64,000 bases of DNA from Eriocheir sinensis (Eukaryota; Arthropoda; Malacostraca; Decapoda; Varunidae), in contig NC_066529.1 of NCBI RefSeq assembly GCF_024679095.1, positions 5,434,366 through 5,498,365 of the forward strand, written 5' to 3'. How positions within the stretch are numbered: position 1 is the stretch's first letter; every line of letters begins with the position of its first letter. Below, in pieces: positions 36,611 to 50,200 of the stretch. The notes beneath the pieces were generated by a model. That model was not told the DNA's origin. It made no database searches and saw only the letters and a list, made by a program, of their open reading frames with translations. The position numbers and the translations under genes are program-made.

Positions 36611-36899
36611 CACCCCGATCCACTTATTACCTTCAGTTTCTCCTCTTACTGCCATTCCGTTTTAACCGTCTCCTTAATTTTCCTCCTCCTCCTCCTCTCC
36701 ATTTGCATCGTTACCTAAACCTCCTCCTCTTCCTGCCATCCCTTCCTCAGCCTCTTCTCCCCTCTTCCACTTTCTCCTCCACCTCATAATCCACCCAAGT
36801 CTCCATTTTCCACCTCCTGCCTGCCTCTTGGATACCAGTGCGCCCTTCTGTTCAAGCGTGATATGAAGTCATTGACCCGAGTGTGTTTGTGTTTCTTTG

Positions 36900-36944
<45 letters not shown>

Positions 36945-37091
36945 AGAGTGAGTGAGTGAGAGAGAGAGAGACAAAAAGAGAGGAGGGAATAAAAATATAA
37001 TAAATAGACACACATTTGCATGAAAAAGGGTGGAAGGGAACAAAGAAAAAAGGAAAAATTGAGAATAATGATCAGAGAATAGGAAAAAAAA

Positions 37092-37171
<80 letters not shown>
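36900..37171. repeat. (GT)n and (GA)n pair
   Basis: GT at 36900-36943 and GA at 37096-37171. Confidence 0.93.
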
Positions 37172-37173
<2 letters not shown>

Positions 37174-37420
37174 ATCAGGACGGAGGAGGCAGGGCGGCAA
37201 GCAGGAGCGAACAATAAGAAAAGCAAGAGAGAGAAAGAGAGAGAGGAGACGAGAAACAAAGGGAGTGTCGGGCGGCTTGAGACTCAGAACCGCTCGCTCC
37301 CCCGCTCTTGCATAAGATTGGAGCAGAAAAATACAAGCAGGAAAAGTATTCGTCCCGGGGAAGAATAAAACTCGTGCGTGATGTTAGGAATATCGGGTCA
37401 AGGAAAGAAAGTAAACTGTA

Positions 37421-37422
<2 letters not shown>

Positions 37423-37502
<80 letters not shown>
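37423..37502. repeat. (GT)n microsatellite
   Basis: About 39 units. Confidence 0.95.
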
Positions 37503-37504
<2 letters not shown>

Positions 37505-37797
37505 CTTTAGATGAGGTAAAGGGTACGGTCGTAATAATGAGGGAAATAAGTAGTGATAAGTCAAGTAGAAATAGATATGAATGAGATCAAATGATACATG
37601 AGATAAAAAAAAGAACAGTAAAGTAAAACATATAGAACAAAAATAATTAAATAGATATATGAATGAAGTAAAATGAAATACTTCGGAGGAAGAACAAGAG
37701 TGATAAAAGAACTACAAAACAAGAAAAATATGAAGAACAAACACTAGAACAAGTCCATGAGCTAGGATAAAAAAGAAGAAATAATATAAAAGCAATA

Positions 37798-37799
37798 AA

Positions 37800-37879
<80 letters not shown>

Positions 37880-37891
37880 TGATGATGATAA
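37798..37891. repeat. (TAA)n with (GAT)n end
   Basis: About 26 TAA units followed by four GAT units. Confidence 0.94.
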
Positions 37892-38219
37892 TAATGCTCC
37901 CATAACTTGTCTAGCGCGTGACTCATCATCTCTATTAATTAAGGAGCCGTGGGAAAGTAGCCAAGCAGAGATCAGATAATAATAATATGAAGAAGAACAA
38001 GAATCTTTCATTGATTTTGTACTCTCTCTCTCTCTCCGTATGTTTCCTTTCCCACGACTAAACATTTTCGCTTCTACATTAATATTCCTGTAAACCTTCC
38101 CTTCTCTAGTCGCCTGTATGTTCCTATTTCCTCCTTAACATTAACTTTTCTCTTCGCCTCGTCCTCACATCATTTGACCTCTTGATTTCCACGTCGTTTG
38201 CAATTACTCTCCTTTCTCT

Positions 38220-38480
38220 CCCTTTTTTTCTCTTCGCCTCATCCCCACACCATCTGCATCTTTTATTCCCAAATCTGCTATTCCTTCTGTTTTTTTTATC
38301 CTTTATATCCCATTCTCTGCTGATCCTCATTTCCTCTTATTCCCAAATCCGGTATTCCCTTTCTATTTTCTCCTTTATATCCCATTCTCTGCTGATCGTT
38401 ATTTCCTCTTATTCCCAAATCCGCTATTCCCTTTCTTTTTCCTCCTTTATATCCTTTTCTCTGCCTTATCGTCACATCCT
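38220..38480 (+). repeat. Tandem segment, about 62-bp period
   Basis: atcccattctctgctgatc and tattcccaaatccgctattc recur about three times (near 38260, 38330 and 38400), with decayed edges. Confidence 0.7.
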
Positions 38481-39201
38481 CTGAAGCTCTTATTCCTAAA
38501 TCCTCTGTAATCGTTTTTGTTTTTCATCTCTTTAATATCCTTTTTTTTCTCCTCACCTTATCGCCGCATCATTTGAACTTTCCACTCCCTCGTCGGGTTA
38601 ACGTTCGTGCCTCTCATTCCGCCTGGGATTCACGGTTGTCGAGTTCACTTTCATCATTTTTTTTTTTGGTCAAGGCGCCACTTCACATTGACTTCATTGT
38701 TCCAAAAGAGGCAAGGAGTGAGAGGGGGAAAGAGGGACAGTGAAAGGGTAGGAGGGAAGGACGCTCGATGGTGTGAGGAAGAAAACAAAGGAGCGCAAAA
38801 ATGAGTGCTGGGACGGCGAGAAGGTAAACAGGAGGAACGGTAATGCGGGCAGTAGAGGCGGAGATTACACGGGATCTGAGAGAAGAATACATGAGAGAGT
38901 AAACAAGCGAGAGAGACGCTACTGTTGAAGGGATTAGAAGGACACGAGAGGCTAAAGACGACAGCATCAGGAAAGACAAACACGAGGTAAGATACTGTCG
39001 AAAAAATACCTGTAAGAAACGAGATACTAAAGGTGATCACGTACAGTAAACGAAGGAAAGGAAATGTATTAGTTCCAGATTGAGAGAGGCTAAAGAAGGA
39101 AAGGATAAAGCGAGGAAATGAGACGCGTAATAACAAGAAAAAGGTAAATAGAAAGTGTGAGTGTGTATGAGAGACTGGAAGGAGACTAGAGAATAAACGA
39201 A

Positions 39202-39203
<2 letters not shown>

Positions 39204-39237
<34 letters not shown>
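39204..39237. repeat. (CA)n microsatellite
   Basis: About 16 units. Confidence 0.92.
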
Positions 39238-39238
<1 letters not shown>

Positions 39239-39827
39239 CCCCACCTCCACCCCACCCCAAACATACACAACAGCACCATAACAGAGAAAAGCTGAAATTA
39301 TGCTGCCCGATCACATGCAAGGACTCTATTGAAGGCGGACAAAAGCCAAAGAAGATGGTGTCAATAAAAAGGGACGATGGAAAAGTCAGGCAGGATAAAA
39401 AAAAAAAAACTTAATCCTTCGTGTCCCCACCAGACAGAGCCAAGGGAGTGAGACGAACGCTCCCATACACACGAGACGGGGAGAATAAAAAGGAAGGCGA
39501 TAACAGAGAGCAAGATATTGAAGGGGAAGCCCAATGAACGAGGAAAAGGAGGAATCATCATTCTTTCCCGAGGCAATGCGACGGTCAAACGTGAGCAAAA
39601 GGAAAGCGTTATTGTGAAGAAGTGTGTCTTTTGTACTCGCGACGGAGAAGGGTAGACACGTCCAGTCTCTGAGCGAAAAATGAGAAATGATAATTAGATA
39701 TACTTCCACTTCACGAGAGAGACGGAATACCAAAGAATTCTAATTAAAACAACGAGAAAAATTTACAGATTACGCTTTAGAAGAAAAAAAAAAAGATAAA
39801 CAACGATTTTTTGGTTCGTATACACTA

Positions 39828-39909
39828 TTTTTTTTTTACAACAAAGGAGACAGCTCAAGGGCACAAAAAAAGGAAAAAATTATAAAAAAAAAGCCCGCTA
39901 CTCGCTGCT
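39828..39909 (-). repeat. Dispersed repeat family A, copy 3 (inverted)
   Basis: Reverse complement of the family core: T run, acaacaaaggagacagctca, then gcccgctactcgctgct at the far end. Confidence 0.85.
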
Positions 39910-40292
39910 AGAATATAATTAGTGGCGGAAACATTAACTATGCATCATGTTAAAACAGCACGAGCACTCATTAATTGTCCTCTTAAGACTGATTGAAAAA
40001 TAAAAATAAAATAATAAAGCGGAAGCCATTATCCCTCGTTGTTTCAGTGCTCGTAGAGAAAAATATATGATGAATTGGAGTCATCATCAGCGTGTGAGGT
40101 GCGCGGGGGCGGCCACTCGATCATGTCCCTTCACCCTCTCTTTTTCTCACTCTTTACTTCGATTTATTTTCCCCTTGAACGACGGAATTCCCTCACATGA
40201 TTAGCGATGAACAGGTGTACAGTTCAGGTAAATATATGGGATAGTTCTTGAGACTCGTGATACTTGCCTCCCCTCCACCCCCCCACACACAC

Positions 40293-40367
40293 TTTTTTTT
40301 TTTTACAGCAAAGGAGACAGCACAAGGGCACAAAAAAGGAAACAACAGTAAGAAAAAAAGCCCTTCG
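40293..40367 (-). repeat. Dispersed repeat family A, copy 4 (inverted, truncated)
   Basis: T run followed by acagcaaaggagacagcaca and an A-rich tract; lacks the gcagcgagtagc end. Confidence 0.75.
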
Positions 40368-40379
40368 TTTGAACATAAA

Positions 40380-42780
40380 AGCGCCAGTTTCAGAGGATTA
40401 CAAAAAAAAAGGCGCATTAACCTCCTCTGTTCATCCTAGTTTAAGTACACCTCATCAAAAAAACAGAAAAAAAACATTGTCCATCACACAGTTATAATGC
40501 ACAAAATCGAAAAAAGCAGAAGGTAATCAAAACCCACATTCCACCTTAGTTTAAGTACAGACTAACCATAAAAATAATCACAGTTCATTATATACCATTG
40601 TTATAATACACGAGGTCATCAACTCATAAGACCATTGAAGTTCTCTGGCACCTTCTCTCCTCGGCATGGACAGACACAAAGAACAGGCGAGGTCGAGGCC
40701 ATCCCACGCCATCAAGGGACTCCGCCAGTGGGTCACGTCTCGTCTGCGTCACCTTACACCTCCACACCCGTCATTTCCCTGTCGTCGCCTCGTAAGCAAC
40801 CCGACCATACAACATTCCAGGCCTTCCATTCTCCTCCGAACCCTTCCACCCCCTTGCTGTCCCTCCCTCCCTCCATCTATCAGTCATCTCGTAGGTCGTT
40901 GCCCTCTCCTACTGCCCTTCCATCGCCCCCTCTCCGTCACACCCCTGCTAACTTTCATTATTTTTGCTTACAATCCTTCACTCCATCCCATTGTCTCTGC
41001 CTCTCCCTCCCTTCCTCTATCTGCCACCCATCTCGTCTGTCCATACCTTCTACTTTCCCTTCCATCACCCCTTCCCCCCTCAACATCCCTAATATCTTTC
41101 ATTCTTCTTTCTCACAATCCTCACTCTATCCCACCGTTTCTTTCTCTCTGTCATCTGACCCCTTCCCCCACCCCCCTCCCTCCATCCCCCCGTTCCGCCC
41201 CGCCACACATCACTGACCCCCACGGAACCTTCACCTCATTCCCGGCTACCTAAACCCCGGCAAGACGACGCGACACCCTCCCGTCGGCCGGACCAAGAAG
41301 TTCAAATCTATTCATCCTCACCCAGCCTGACTGACCTCTCCACCCCGTCCTTCGTAACTCTCTCAGCTCGCCATCCTTCACGTCCTGCTCCTCCTCCTCC
41401 CCTCGCAATCCTTCACGTCCTCCTCGCGGGCATCCCAAGGAGCTCCAACACGTCCTCATTGTACTCCTCCCCGCCTCCCCACGCTTAACCTTTCTCACAC
41501 CTTCCCATCCTTCATCCTGCGAGACCCCCCACCCCCCCTCTTCCCGCCTGGCCTGATCTCCCTCTCCTTTCCCATCCTTGACAGTGCTACACCACCACTC
41601 CCCGAACCCGACTCCCCCCACTCCCCCTGACCATTGCTTCTCCCCCCCCCCCCCAACCCTTCACCTGGGATAAGAAAGAACACTCCTCAGCGCTCATTAC
41701 CGCCTCACACCTGACTTAATTATACCCAATACTTGCATCAGACACCATATTGATTTTGGCTTCTGATTCCCTTTCTCCTTATTAAGACGGCGTTCATTAC
41801 TTTCAGAAAAGGTGTTTCTAAAATTTCTGATCAGCTTCCTGAATTTGAAGTTAACGTTTGTCGATGTCTGTCAGCTTTCAAACCGTTCCCCGGACTCTCA
41901 GGGAAGCTGTCTTAAGACTTTCCAGAAGGTCAACAGGAGAAAAGAAATTCCTCGACACGGTCTGCCTCGCCTCGTAACCTGACCATACCCAACGACTTGA
42001 GTTTTTCTTTGTACAGTTCCGAATGAAAATATCGATGAAACTTGATCTTAAATAAATTAGTGACTCGATAGCTATATTTCATTAATTAAAGTTACGTGAG
42101 GAAGATGGAGAGTGGAGGGAGAGAGTGGTATGCCGGGGATGTGGGTGGTGGACCTGTGAGAGAGGAAGGGAGAGAGTGGGGTGGGGAGAATGCGGGAGGT
42201 GGACCTGTAAGAGAGGAAATGGAGACTTGCTCGTGGAGGGGACCATCATGGATTGACTCCTTGCCTCTCTCCTCCCTACCTCCCTTTCTGACCTTGACCA
42301 AGATGGTCGACATGCCAAATGACGGTCCAGACTGGCAGGTTACAGGATTCAGATCTCGCTGTTTGGGGTCACGTCACCTTTACACCTCCAAGGCTACGAC
42401 GTCACAACGAAGTTAGGAAAAGGAGGATCGATATTTTTTGTTGTTCGGACTGCAATTTGCTCCTCCCCTAAAGATTATTCATATTTTTGGATCTGTACAA
42501 ATACCTTCTGCTTCTTCTAGTTATTTTACTCAAACCAAAACTGCTCAGGTAAACCAAATTGAGCCACTCAGCGAATCTAAACAATATGATACAAAGTCTG
42601 GAGAAGTAAAGTGAAATATCTACCAATTTCGTAAACCCTGACAACTGAATCCTTGTGTAATATGAATAGATACCAAAAAAATATGATAATGAGAATGAGG
42701 TACTTATTGTGGGTAAAATGCTTCAACAAAAAAAAAGAGTAATCCTTCCCCATGTATCTAACAAACACATTATACTCAAG
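40380..42780. other. Non-coding interval
   Basis: C/T-rich DNA at 40640-41690 with a C run at 41644-41654, then unique AT-richer DNA. At 42096-42300 a ggtggacctgt-containing segment is repeated twice at about 60 bases. No gene supported. Confidence 0.6.
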
Positions 42781-42803
42781 ATTTTTAAGAGCTAGTAATA
42801 ATC

Positions 42804-42804
<1 letters not shown>

Positions 42805-42864
<60 letters not shown>

Positions 42865-42956
42865 AGTCTAGGTCTGGGTGGAATAACACAAACACACTCC
42901 ATAAATTTCAACAAAAGGATCCTTAACATAACTTTACGCCCCTTAAGAATCGCCTA

Positions 42957-43011
<55 letters not shown>

Positions 43012-43042
43012 CACACACACACACACACACACACACCACACA
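42805..43042. repeat. (GT)n, then (CT)n and (CA)n
   Basis: GT at 42806-42862, CT at 42959-43007 and CA at 43013-43042. Confidence 0.93.
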
Positions 43043-43707
43043 CACGAAAGAGAGAGAGAGCCAGCCGTTCACTTTCACTCTCAATAAACCTTCCCCAAAG
43101 GTGATTCAGGGCGGGCAGAGCAGACCCGCAGCTCCGCGCTATCCATTACGGGCTGGCGAAAAGTGTAGGAGAGCTGGAAAACAGGATAACACACAAAGAC
43201 TCTCTAAAAGGATGTTATACGGCCGCTTACGCCTCAAGAATCAGGAACTCAATGGCGTGATAGTGTACAGTCGGTCAAATAAATCGCACTCGCCATGTGA
43301 ACGATAGAAAAGAGAATGAGCAAAAAATAGAGAGACTGAAGCTTGGTTACTGCAAATGGCATGCTCTTCTGGTTGTTTTTATTATGTTACGTCAATGGAA
43401 GGGATTTAGTTTCTTGGCTGACCGTACTCTACCAACGATGAGCAAATACGAAGTTCATGTAATAGTTTCCATGATACATTACGTCCATGGATATGATTTA
43501 ATATACTTGTTGTCCGTATCCCGCGCATTACGAGAACATTCAGAGATATTTAGAGAATTTGAAAACAAGGAATCGTATGAGCTGTCCAAAAGGTTGTTAT
43601 GCAGCTGCTCCTCACGCCTCCAGACGCACAGACTCGAGCGATGCGATTTGTGTCTTGTTGTGCGGGAATCATTTGAAATACATGGAAACAATCGATAGAC
43701 AGCATTT

Positions 43708-43835
43708 CCCATTCTGGTCTTCCGCGAAAACTTAACATTTATACAAAATAGTGCTCGAAAACACCTATTCATCTGCCAAACCTCTGATAGCTTCGTGAAT
43801 AACACCACAACGATACATATTAATTTGAGTTCTGC
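43708..43835 (+). repeat. Dispersed repeat family C, copy 1
   Basis: Contains attctggtcttccgcgaaaa, agtgctcgaaaacacctatt and ccaaacctctgatagcttcg, all repeated at 45568. Nothing else is visible in it. Confidence 0.65.
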
Positions 43836-44409
43836 TTTTCATCCCTCCTGTTAACTGTTATCTGTGTTGTTGCGTCAGTAGATTTTTTTTACCCATTTTC
43901 TTTAATCACTTCATTTCTTATCATATCATCAGTTTGCTATTGTTGTTGTTGTTTACGTTATGTCTAAGCCTTCGTCCCTGTTGCCAGTATGTTTCACTCA
44001 CCACCTCACCTCTCTGCTATTATTTTTGGCTCTGTTTTTGTATCTCTCAACTTTTGTCCATCAGTTTTCGATATGTTTCTCTGTTTATGTTTTTCTTCCA
44101 ACACTTTACTTTGCCGGTAATGTTGTTGCTCTGTTGTTCAAGTATTACATTTTTTATGCCTCGCCTTTCATGTATTTTTTCTCTCAGCCCTTCACCTACA
44201 CACTGTCGTTGTTATTGTGGTTGTTGCTGCTGTTCCTGCACGCCTTTGTCTTCCGTGCACCAGGAATACCTAGTCCTTCACTTTCCCCCTCAACACTTTA
44301 CCTTTTAGAATAGTTCCCCTCCTAGTGTCTGTTGTTGTTACATGTTGTTGGTGGCTTTGGTTGCCTCGCACTGGTAAACTCCGCCACTGAGAGGAAAGTC
44401 GAGTGTAAA

Positions 44410-44478
44410 TGTAGCGGGCTTTTTTTTTATATTTTTCTTTACGCCCTTGAACTGTCTCCTAAGCTGTAAAAAAAAAAA
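44410..44478 (+). repeat. Dispersed repeat family A, copy 5
   Basis: Contains tgtagcgggcttttttt, ccttgaactgtctcct and a terminal A run; shorter than copies 2 and 6. Confidence 0.75.
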
Positions 44479-44607
44479 GTACCAAGGTGCGCCGCGTGGA
44501 CGGAATCAACGGAGCCAAGCTGGGTGGACGGACGCGATCAGGTGGAAAACAAGGGTGGAAAATTAAAATATATAGTCTACTGTTAAATATGGATCTACCG
44601 GGGTGAG

Positions 44608-44816
<209 letters not shown>

Positions 44817-45567
44817 GTGAGGCAGGGGCGCACCTCGTCACTCCTGCAAGACCCACTAGACACACAACAGCGTCTCAAGTCACAAAGTCTGTTGTTCTAA
44901 AGGCGGCGAGTAGACGACTGAGACAAAGGCGATAAAGAGGAGGAGGAGGGGGAGGAGGAGGAGGAAGACACACAGCAATATCCCAAGTCAGAGAGTTGGT
45001 TGTTCTAATCTTGGGCGACAAAGACAAAGACGATAAGGATAAGGAATAGGAGGAGGAGGAGGAGGAAAGGATGGAAGAGAGGAAGGGAGGATAGAGAAAG
45101 ACAGGAGGAAAGGAATGAAGAAAGGAGTGAATTAAAGAGAAAGAAGACATGAAAGAAGGAAGGATAGAAGGAAGGGACGAAGAAACAAACAAAGAACGAG
45201 AAAAAGGGAACTGATGAATGAATGAATGAATGAATGAATGAATGGCAAAAAGACTGAATAAATGAATGATGAAAGAGAGGGGGGAAGGAGGAAGGTAACA
45301 GAGAGAGGAGGAGAAGAACGAGGAGGAAGAGAGAAATACGAGAAGGTACGAATGAAGAGGAGGACAGAGATCGGAAGAATAAATAAAAATGGAAAAACAG
45401 GAAAACAAACATAGAGAGAAATAATTGGAACGTTCATTCTACAGCGCACACGTTCTCCTTTCAGTGTTTAGGACAAGAGCAGCAAGGTGTGACTCACGAG
45501 GCAGCGCCAGACTCTAACTGCTGTATACTCCGCCTGACTGGACGTGATAATTATTGATGAAGTGCAT

Positions 45568-45722
45568 TACGTATTCTGGTCTTCCGCGAAAACAGGATAA
45601 CAAAACATATGCTACACCGTGCTCGAAAACGCTTATTCGTCTCCCAAACACCTGACAGCTTCATGTATAACAGAGGAGCGATACGTATTAGTTCATATTC
45701 TGGTCGTCCACGAAAACAGGAA
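45568..45722 (+). repeat. Dispersed repeat family C, copy 2
   Basis: attctggtcttccgcgaaaa, cgtgctcgaaaacgcttatt and ccaaacacctgacagcttca match copy 1. A second start (attctggtcgtccacgaaaa) appears at about 45697. Confidence 0.65.
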
Positions 45723-45887
45723 AGCGACGTACACGCTATTGCTCGCCTACTCATTATTACCGACCCACGCCCTGAGAATGATAAAACGATGATACCAATG
45801 TAATGTGCGTTCTGGTCTGAAGGGGAAAAAAATAGCATATATGTATAAGCGTGTCTGAAAACTTATATGGCCGTATTACTAAACATT

Positions 45888-46075
45888 ACGTCGCCCAGGA
45901 ACACAAATTTGACAAGGCCTTCGTAGGAGTTTTCGCCATTTCCAGGAGTAGTTTCATGATCCTGGTGGCTGTTTGGTCCTTCTGTTGTGCCGTGAGCCTA
46001 AAGAAACACTCATTAGAACTCAACTGCCCTCTTTGACCTTTAGAAATACTGATATGTGAGGAAGCGATAGTGTCT
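45888..46075 (+). repeat. Dispersed repeat family B, copy 2
   Basis: Shares gagtagtttcatgatcctgg, acactcattagaact, tttgacctttagaaat and a terminal gtgtct with copies at 31978 and 59880. Confidence 0.7.
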
Positions 46076-46759
46076 ATAATACCACCCTTAATCTTCTGGT
46101 AAACTTTTGATAGTGGAGAATACTATGCCAACGATACAAAAATAATACGCCTTCTGCTCTTCTGGGAAAACAACAAGCAAAACGTTACAGGCATGAACGT
46201 CCTACATCAATAGTCCGCTACACCGCCTCTCGTCCTAAACAAACCCCAAGGGAACATCTTCACCTCCTCCTCCTGCCAGCCAAACCACTAATAGCGACCT
46301 CCTTTACGGTATTCATGAGTCCATTAGAACGTGATGAGGATGAAAGTATATACAAGTGCGTTTCTTATTCCTTATTGGGCGAAAATTCATCGAGTACCAT
46401 TACATAACCTAAAGAAGCGACCTGGCCGACAGTGCTGCCATATTGTGAGCACTGTTTTAGTCAGTCACTGAAACGGATTGTAGTGGTTATCATTCAAACC
46501 TTTGATAGTTTTTTAGAGGTACATTAACACAACTACACAGATGATCCTCCAAACTTCCAATGAGTCAACAGAAATACACATGAAAGGGTTGGCAAATGAT
46601 CTCAGTATTCGAGACTGAACAGAACGACATCCAAAACATATCAGTAAATTATCATGGCATCCTATGAGCGCTTAACTGAAATACACCAAACAGATTAAGC
46701 AAATACAATGAAATTACTGCACAGGGAATACACTTATCGCACGCCCAGCTGTCATGCAA

Positions 46760-46760
<1 letters not shown>

Positions 46761-46818
<58 letters not shown>
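46761..46818. repeat. (CA)n microsatellite
   Basis: About 29 units. Confidence 0.95.
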
Positions 46819-46822
<4 letters not shown>

Positions 46823-47224
46823 AATTAAATAAAATAAAATAAATGCTGATGAAATGAATGAATAATATTCGATGCCTCCATTAATTTTTTCGCGGACCTA
46901 CGTTTTTTTTTATTATTATTATTTTAGTATTGACACCGTTAACTCACAGGAGCCGGCAGGAATGTATAGAGCTGAGAAAGGGGGAGGAAGAAGAAAAAAA
47001 TATATAAAATGAGGTGAGGAGGAAGCCTGGGAGGAACAAAAGAGGTAAGGAGGAGGCGGAGAAAGAGGAGGAGGAGGCAAAGTAAAAAGAGAAAAGGAGG
47101 TGGAAGAGGAGGAGGAGGAGGCGAAGTAAAAGAGTCAAGGAGGTGAAGGAGTGTAAAGAGATGGTCGCATTCCCAGAGCCGAAGGAACTAGGCCACGGAT
47201 GGGGTAGGATGTGGAGGTGGGGGA

Positions 47225-47351
<127 letters not shown>

Positions 47352-47389
47352 CACGGAGATGGAGAGGAAGTGGAAGAGGGAGAAGAAGG

Positions 47390-47776
47390 GTAAAGGAGAG
47401 TATGGCAAGGTAAGATGAGGTAAGGTATAGTGAAGAAAGGGTAGAATAGGAAAGGTAAGGTAAGGAGGAAGGAAGGTAAAAAAGGGAAGGGAGGGGAACG
47501 TAGGGTAAAGGAGAGTATGGCAAGGTAAGATGAGGTAAGGTATAGTGAAGAAAGGGTAGAATAGGAAAGGTAGAGTAAGGGAGGGGAAGGGAAGGTATGG
47601 AAAGAAAGGGAAGGTATGGCAAGGGAAGGAAGGGAAGGTACGGGAAGTATGGAATGGTATGGGAGACGAAGGAAAGGGAAGGGAAGGGAAGGGAAGGTAT
47701 GGTATGGTAGGCCAGGTAATTTAGAGGGAAAGCAGGTAGATGAATGTGGAAAATAAAACTGGTCAGGTAAGATATT
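47390..47776 (+). repeat. GGTAA-rich tract with a 107-bp duplication
   Basis: aggtaagatgaggtaaggta recurs at about 47409 and 47524, followed by tagtgaagaaagggtagaat in both; simpler GGAAG/GGTAT units follow up to the TTAGG-like tract. Confidence 0.8.
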
Positions 47777-47777
47777 G

Positions 47778-47830
47778 AAAGGTCAGGTCAGGTCAGGTTA
47801 GGTTAGGTTAGGTTAGGTTAGGTTAGGTAA
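47778..47830 (+). repeat. Interstitial telomere-like tract (TTAGG type)
   Basis: Three GGTCA units are followed by about six GGTTA units (TTAGG in register), the arthropod telomere repeat, then GGTAA variants. It lies in a long GGTAA/GGTAT-rich tract, so it may be a local variant and not a telomere insertion. Confidence 0.6.
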
Positions 47831-48033
47831 GGTAACGTACAGGAAGGTAAAGTAAGACAAGGTGGAGGGGGATCAGGTCACGTGCCAGGTAATAAAGGAG
47901 GAGGCGGCCCAGGTGATGAAGGAGGACAGGTGCGCACGGTGATAGCGAGGCGGGTAAATCAGGAAGGCGATAAACGTGTTTCATGACTAAGTGGATAAGT
48001 GGAGAGAATGAAGACATGGGGTGGGAAGGAGGT

Positions 48034-48040
48034 GTGTACG

Positions 48041-48106
<66 letters not shown>

Positions 48107-48183
48107 TAAGTGGCAAATAATGAGATTGAATACAAACGGACACCTTTCAACAAGAGGTCACTTTTTGTTTTCATTTACACCAC

Positions 48184-48246
<63 letters not shown>
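48034..48246. repeat. (GT)n and (CT)n pair
   Basis: GT at 48043-48104 and CT at 48186-48246. Confidence 0.94.
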
Positions 48247-48249
<3 letters not shown>

Positions 48250-48349
48250 ATAGACAAAATCGCCGCGGTTCAAGGTTGACTAAACACATAAAAAAGTGGG
48301 AGTAAAGACGAAAGGAAGCGCTGTCGTACCCAATAGGAAAAACCTGCAG

Positions 48350-48495
48350 CAGTTGTACCAGCAGATCCAGGTCATGAGAGGAGGCGAGAAACATCAATAT
48401 CTTCCCACCTATACCTTGAGGCCTAAGAATAAGCTCCTGGAGACGATAAAAGGGGGGTTAGTATTGCCTGGAGGTGTGACTCATAGTGGGGCAAG
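48350..48495 (+). other. Candidate internal exon (unsupported by homology)
   Basis: An acceptor-like cctgcag ends at 48349 and a donor-like aag/gtgaga follows at 48496. The open frame reads QLYQQIQVMRGGEKHQYLPT, then TLRPKNKLLETIKGGLVLPG. It is non-repetitive with plausible amino-acid usage, unlike the surrounding microsatellites. The polypyrimidine tract is poor. No family recognised. Confidence 0.22.
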
Positions 48496-49507
48496 GTGAG
48501 ACGAACAGGCAGGGGACGGGTAAGGTACACAGACACACATATACACACACGCACTTCAATGTCTTAGGGAGCGGAAAGGAGGGAGTGAAGGTTGCGACAC
48601 ACAGTGGAGAACACGTTGGAAAGACAAATGAGGGCGTGTGGGTGGAGTGAAATGGTTTAGGCGAGGATAATAAGGAGGTAATGCACGAAGGAGAAACGGG
48701 TGATGAAGTAAGGCGAGGGTTAAGAAAATAGAGAGAAGAGACACACAGACAAACATAAACAGATAGACAGATAAACACAAAGGAGTAAGGGAATAGAAAG
48801 CGGTGAGAAGGATAAACAAACAAACAGACAAGCAAACAAACATGCACACTATCTCTCTCCATCTCTATCTATATATGTATGTGTATCTGTCTATGTGTGT
48901 ATGTGTATCTCTGTCTATGTATTTCTCTCTATATCAATCTTTCATTCGCTCTTCATCTTCAGGTTAAACAAGACTTCTGTATCTATAATCCTCTACACAA
49001 AGGGACAGGAAAAGAGAGACACACGTAGTTAAGGGGAGGTCAAACATGAGTAATCTAGGATGTTTGTTGCTGGCTGTAAGGTCGCCCCGGGGAAGCAAAG
49101 GTAAATTCAATGTCCGGTGAGGGTCTTCCTTTGTGCCGGCAGGTAAGTCAAGCCACAGGTATACCCCCCACGGCCCCTCCCGCCACCCCGCGACGGAATA
49201 TTATGATTAAGCGGGTCTTGTGCGGCGGATGGTTACGGAGAAGGAGAATGCGAGCAAGAGAGGGAGAGTAAGAAAAAGGAGGAGAGGGCGAGGGGGGTGG
49301 GAGAAGGTGGAGTAGGTGGAGGAGGAAGGGAAAGGGTGGAGGGAGGGGGGTCGCGTCGAGGACATGGGCAGGTGAGAGTGAAAGTGGTCGGTGCCTCCCG
49401 CCCAGACCGTAACCCGAGCACCGATCAAGGAGGAGGAGGAGGAGGAGGAGGACTGAAAATGAATAAAGGAAAAAGTTCAACAGTGTAACTAACGCAGAAA
49501 TAACCAA

Positions 49508-49538
<31 letters not shown>

Positions 49539-49799
49539 TCTCCCCAATTCCGTATAAGTCGGCACAAACAGCCCTCCGCCTACTGAATGGACTGAACAGA
49601 CAGGGAGTTTAATATATAGCGGTGAGTGGGGGTGCGCGGAAGAAGTGTCCCGTTGTGTCGGCGGTCAATGAGGTTTGGCTTGGGAATATACTTGACCCTC
49701 TCAGCTGTTCGGAAAGCAAAGCGGGGCGAAGATATACTAAGGTTTTCATACTCCGCACGTAACCGGAGCGAAAAACCCAGTGTGAGACGGACAGAAGAG

Positions 49800-50200
<401 letters not shown>

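Noticed and set aside
43297..43698. A 133-codon plus-strand frame in unique sequence
   Set aside because: No domain recognised; its end runs close to dispersed repeat C, and part of it resembles a diverged internal duplication, so it is more likely repeat-derived non-coding DNA.
47398..47830. A true telomere or subtelomere
   Set aside because: Only about six TTAGG units, inside a drifted GGTNA tract and between ordinary sequences on both sides.
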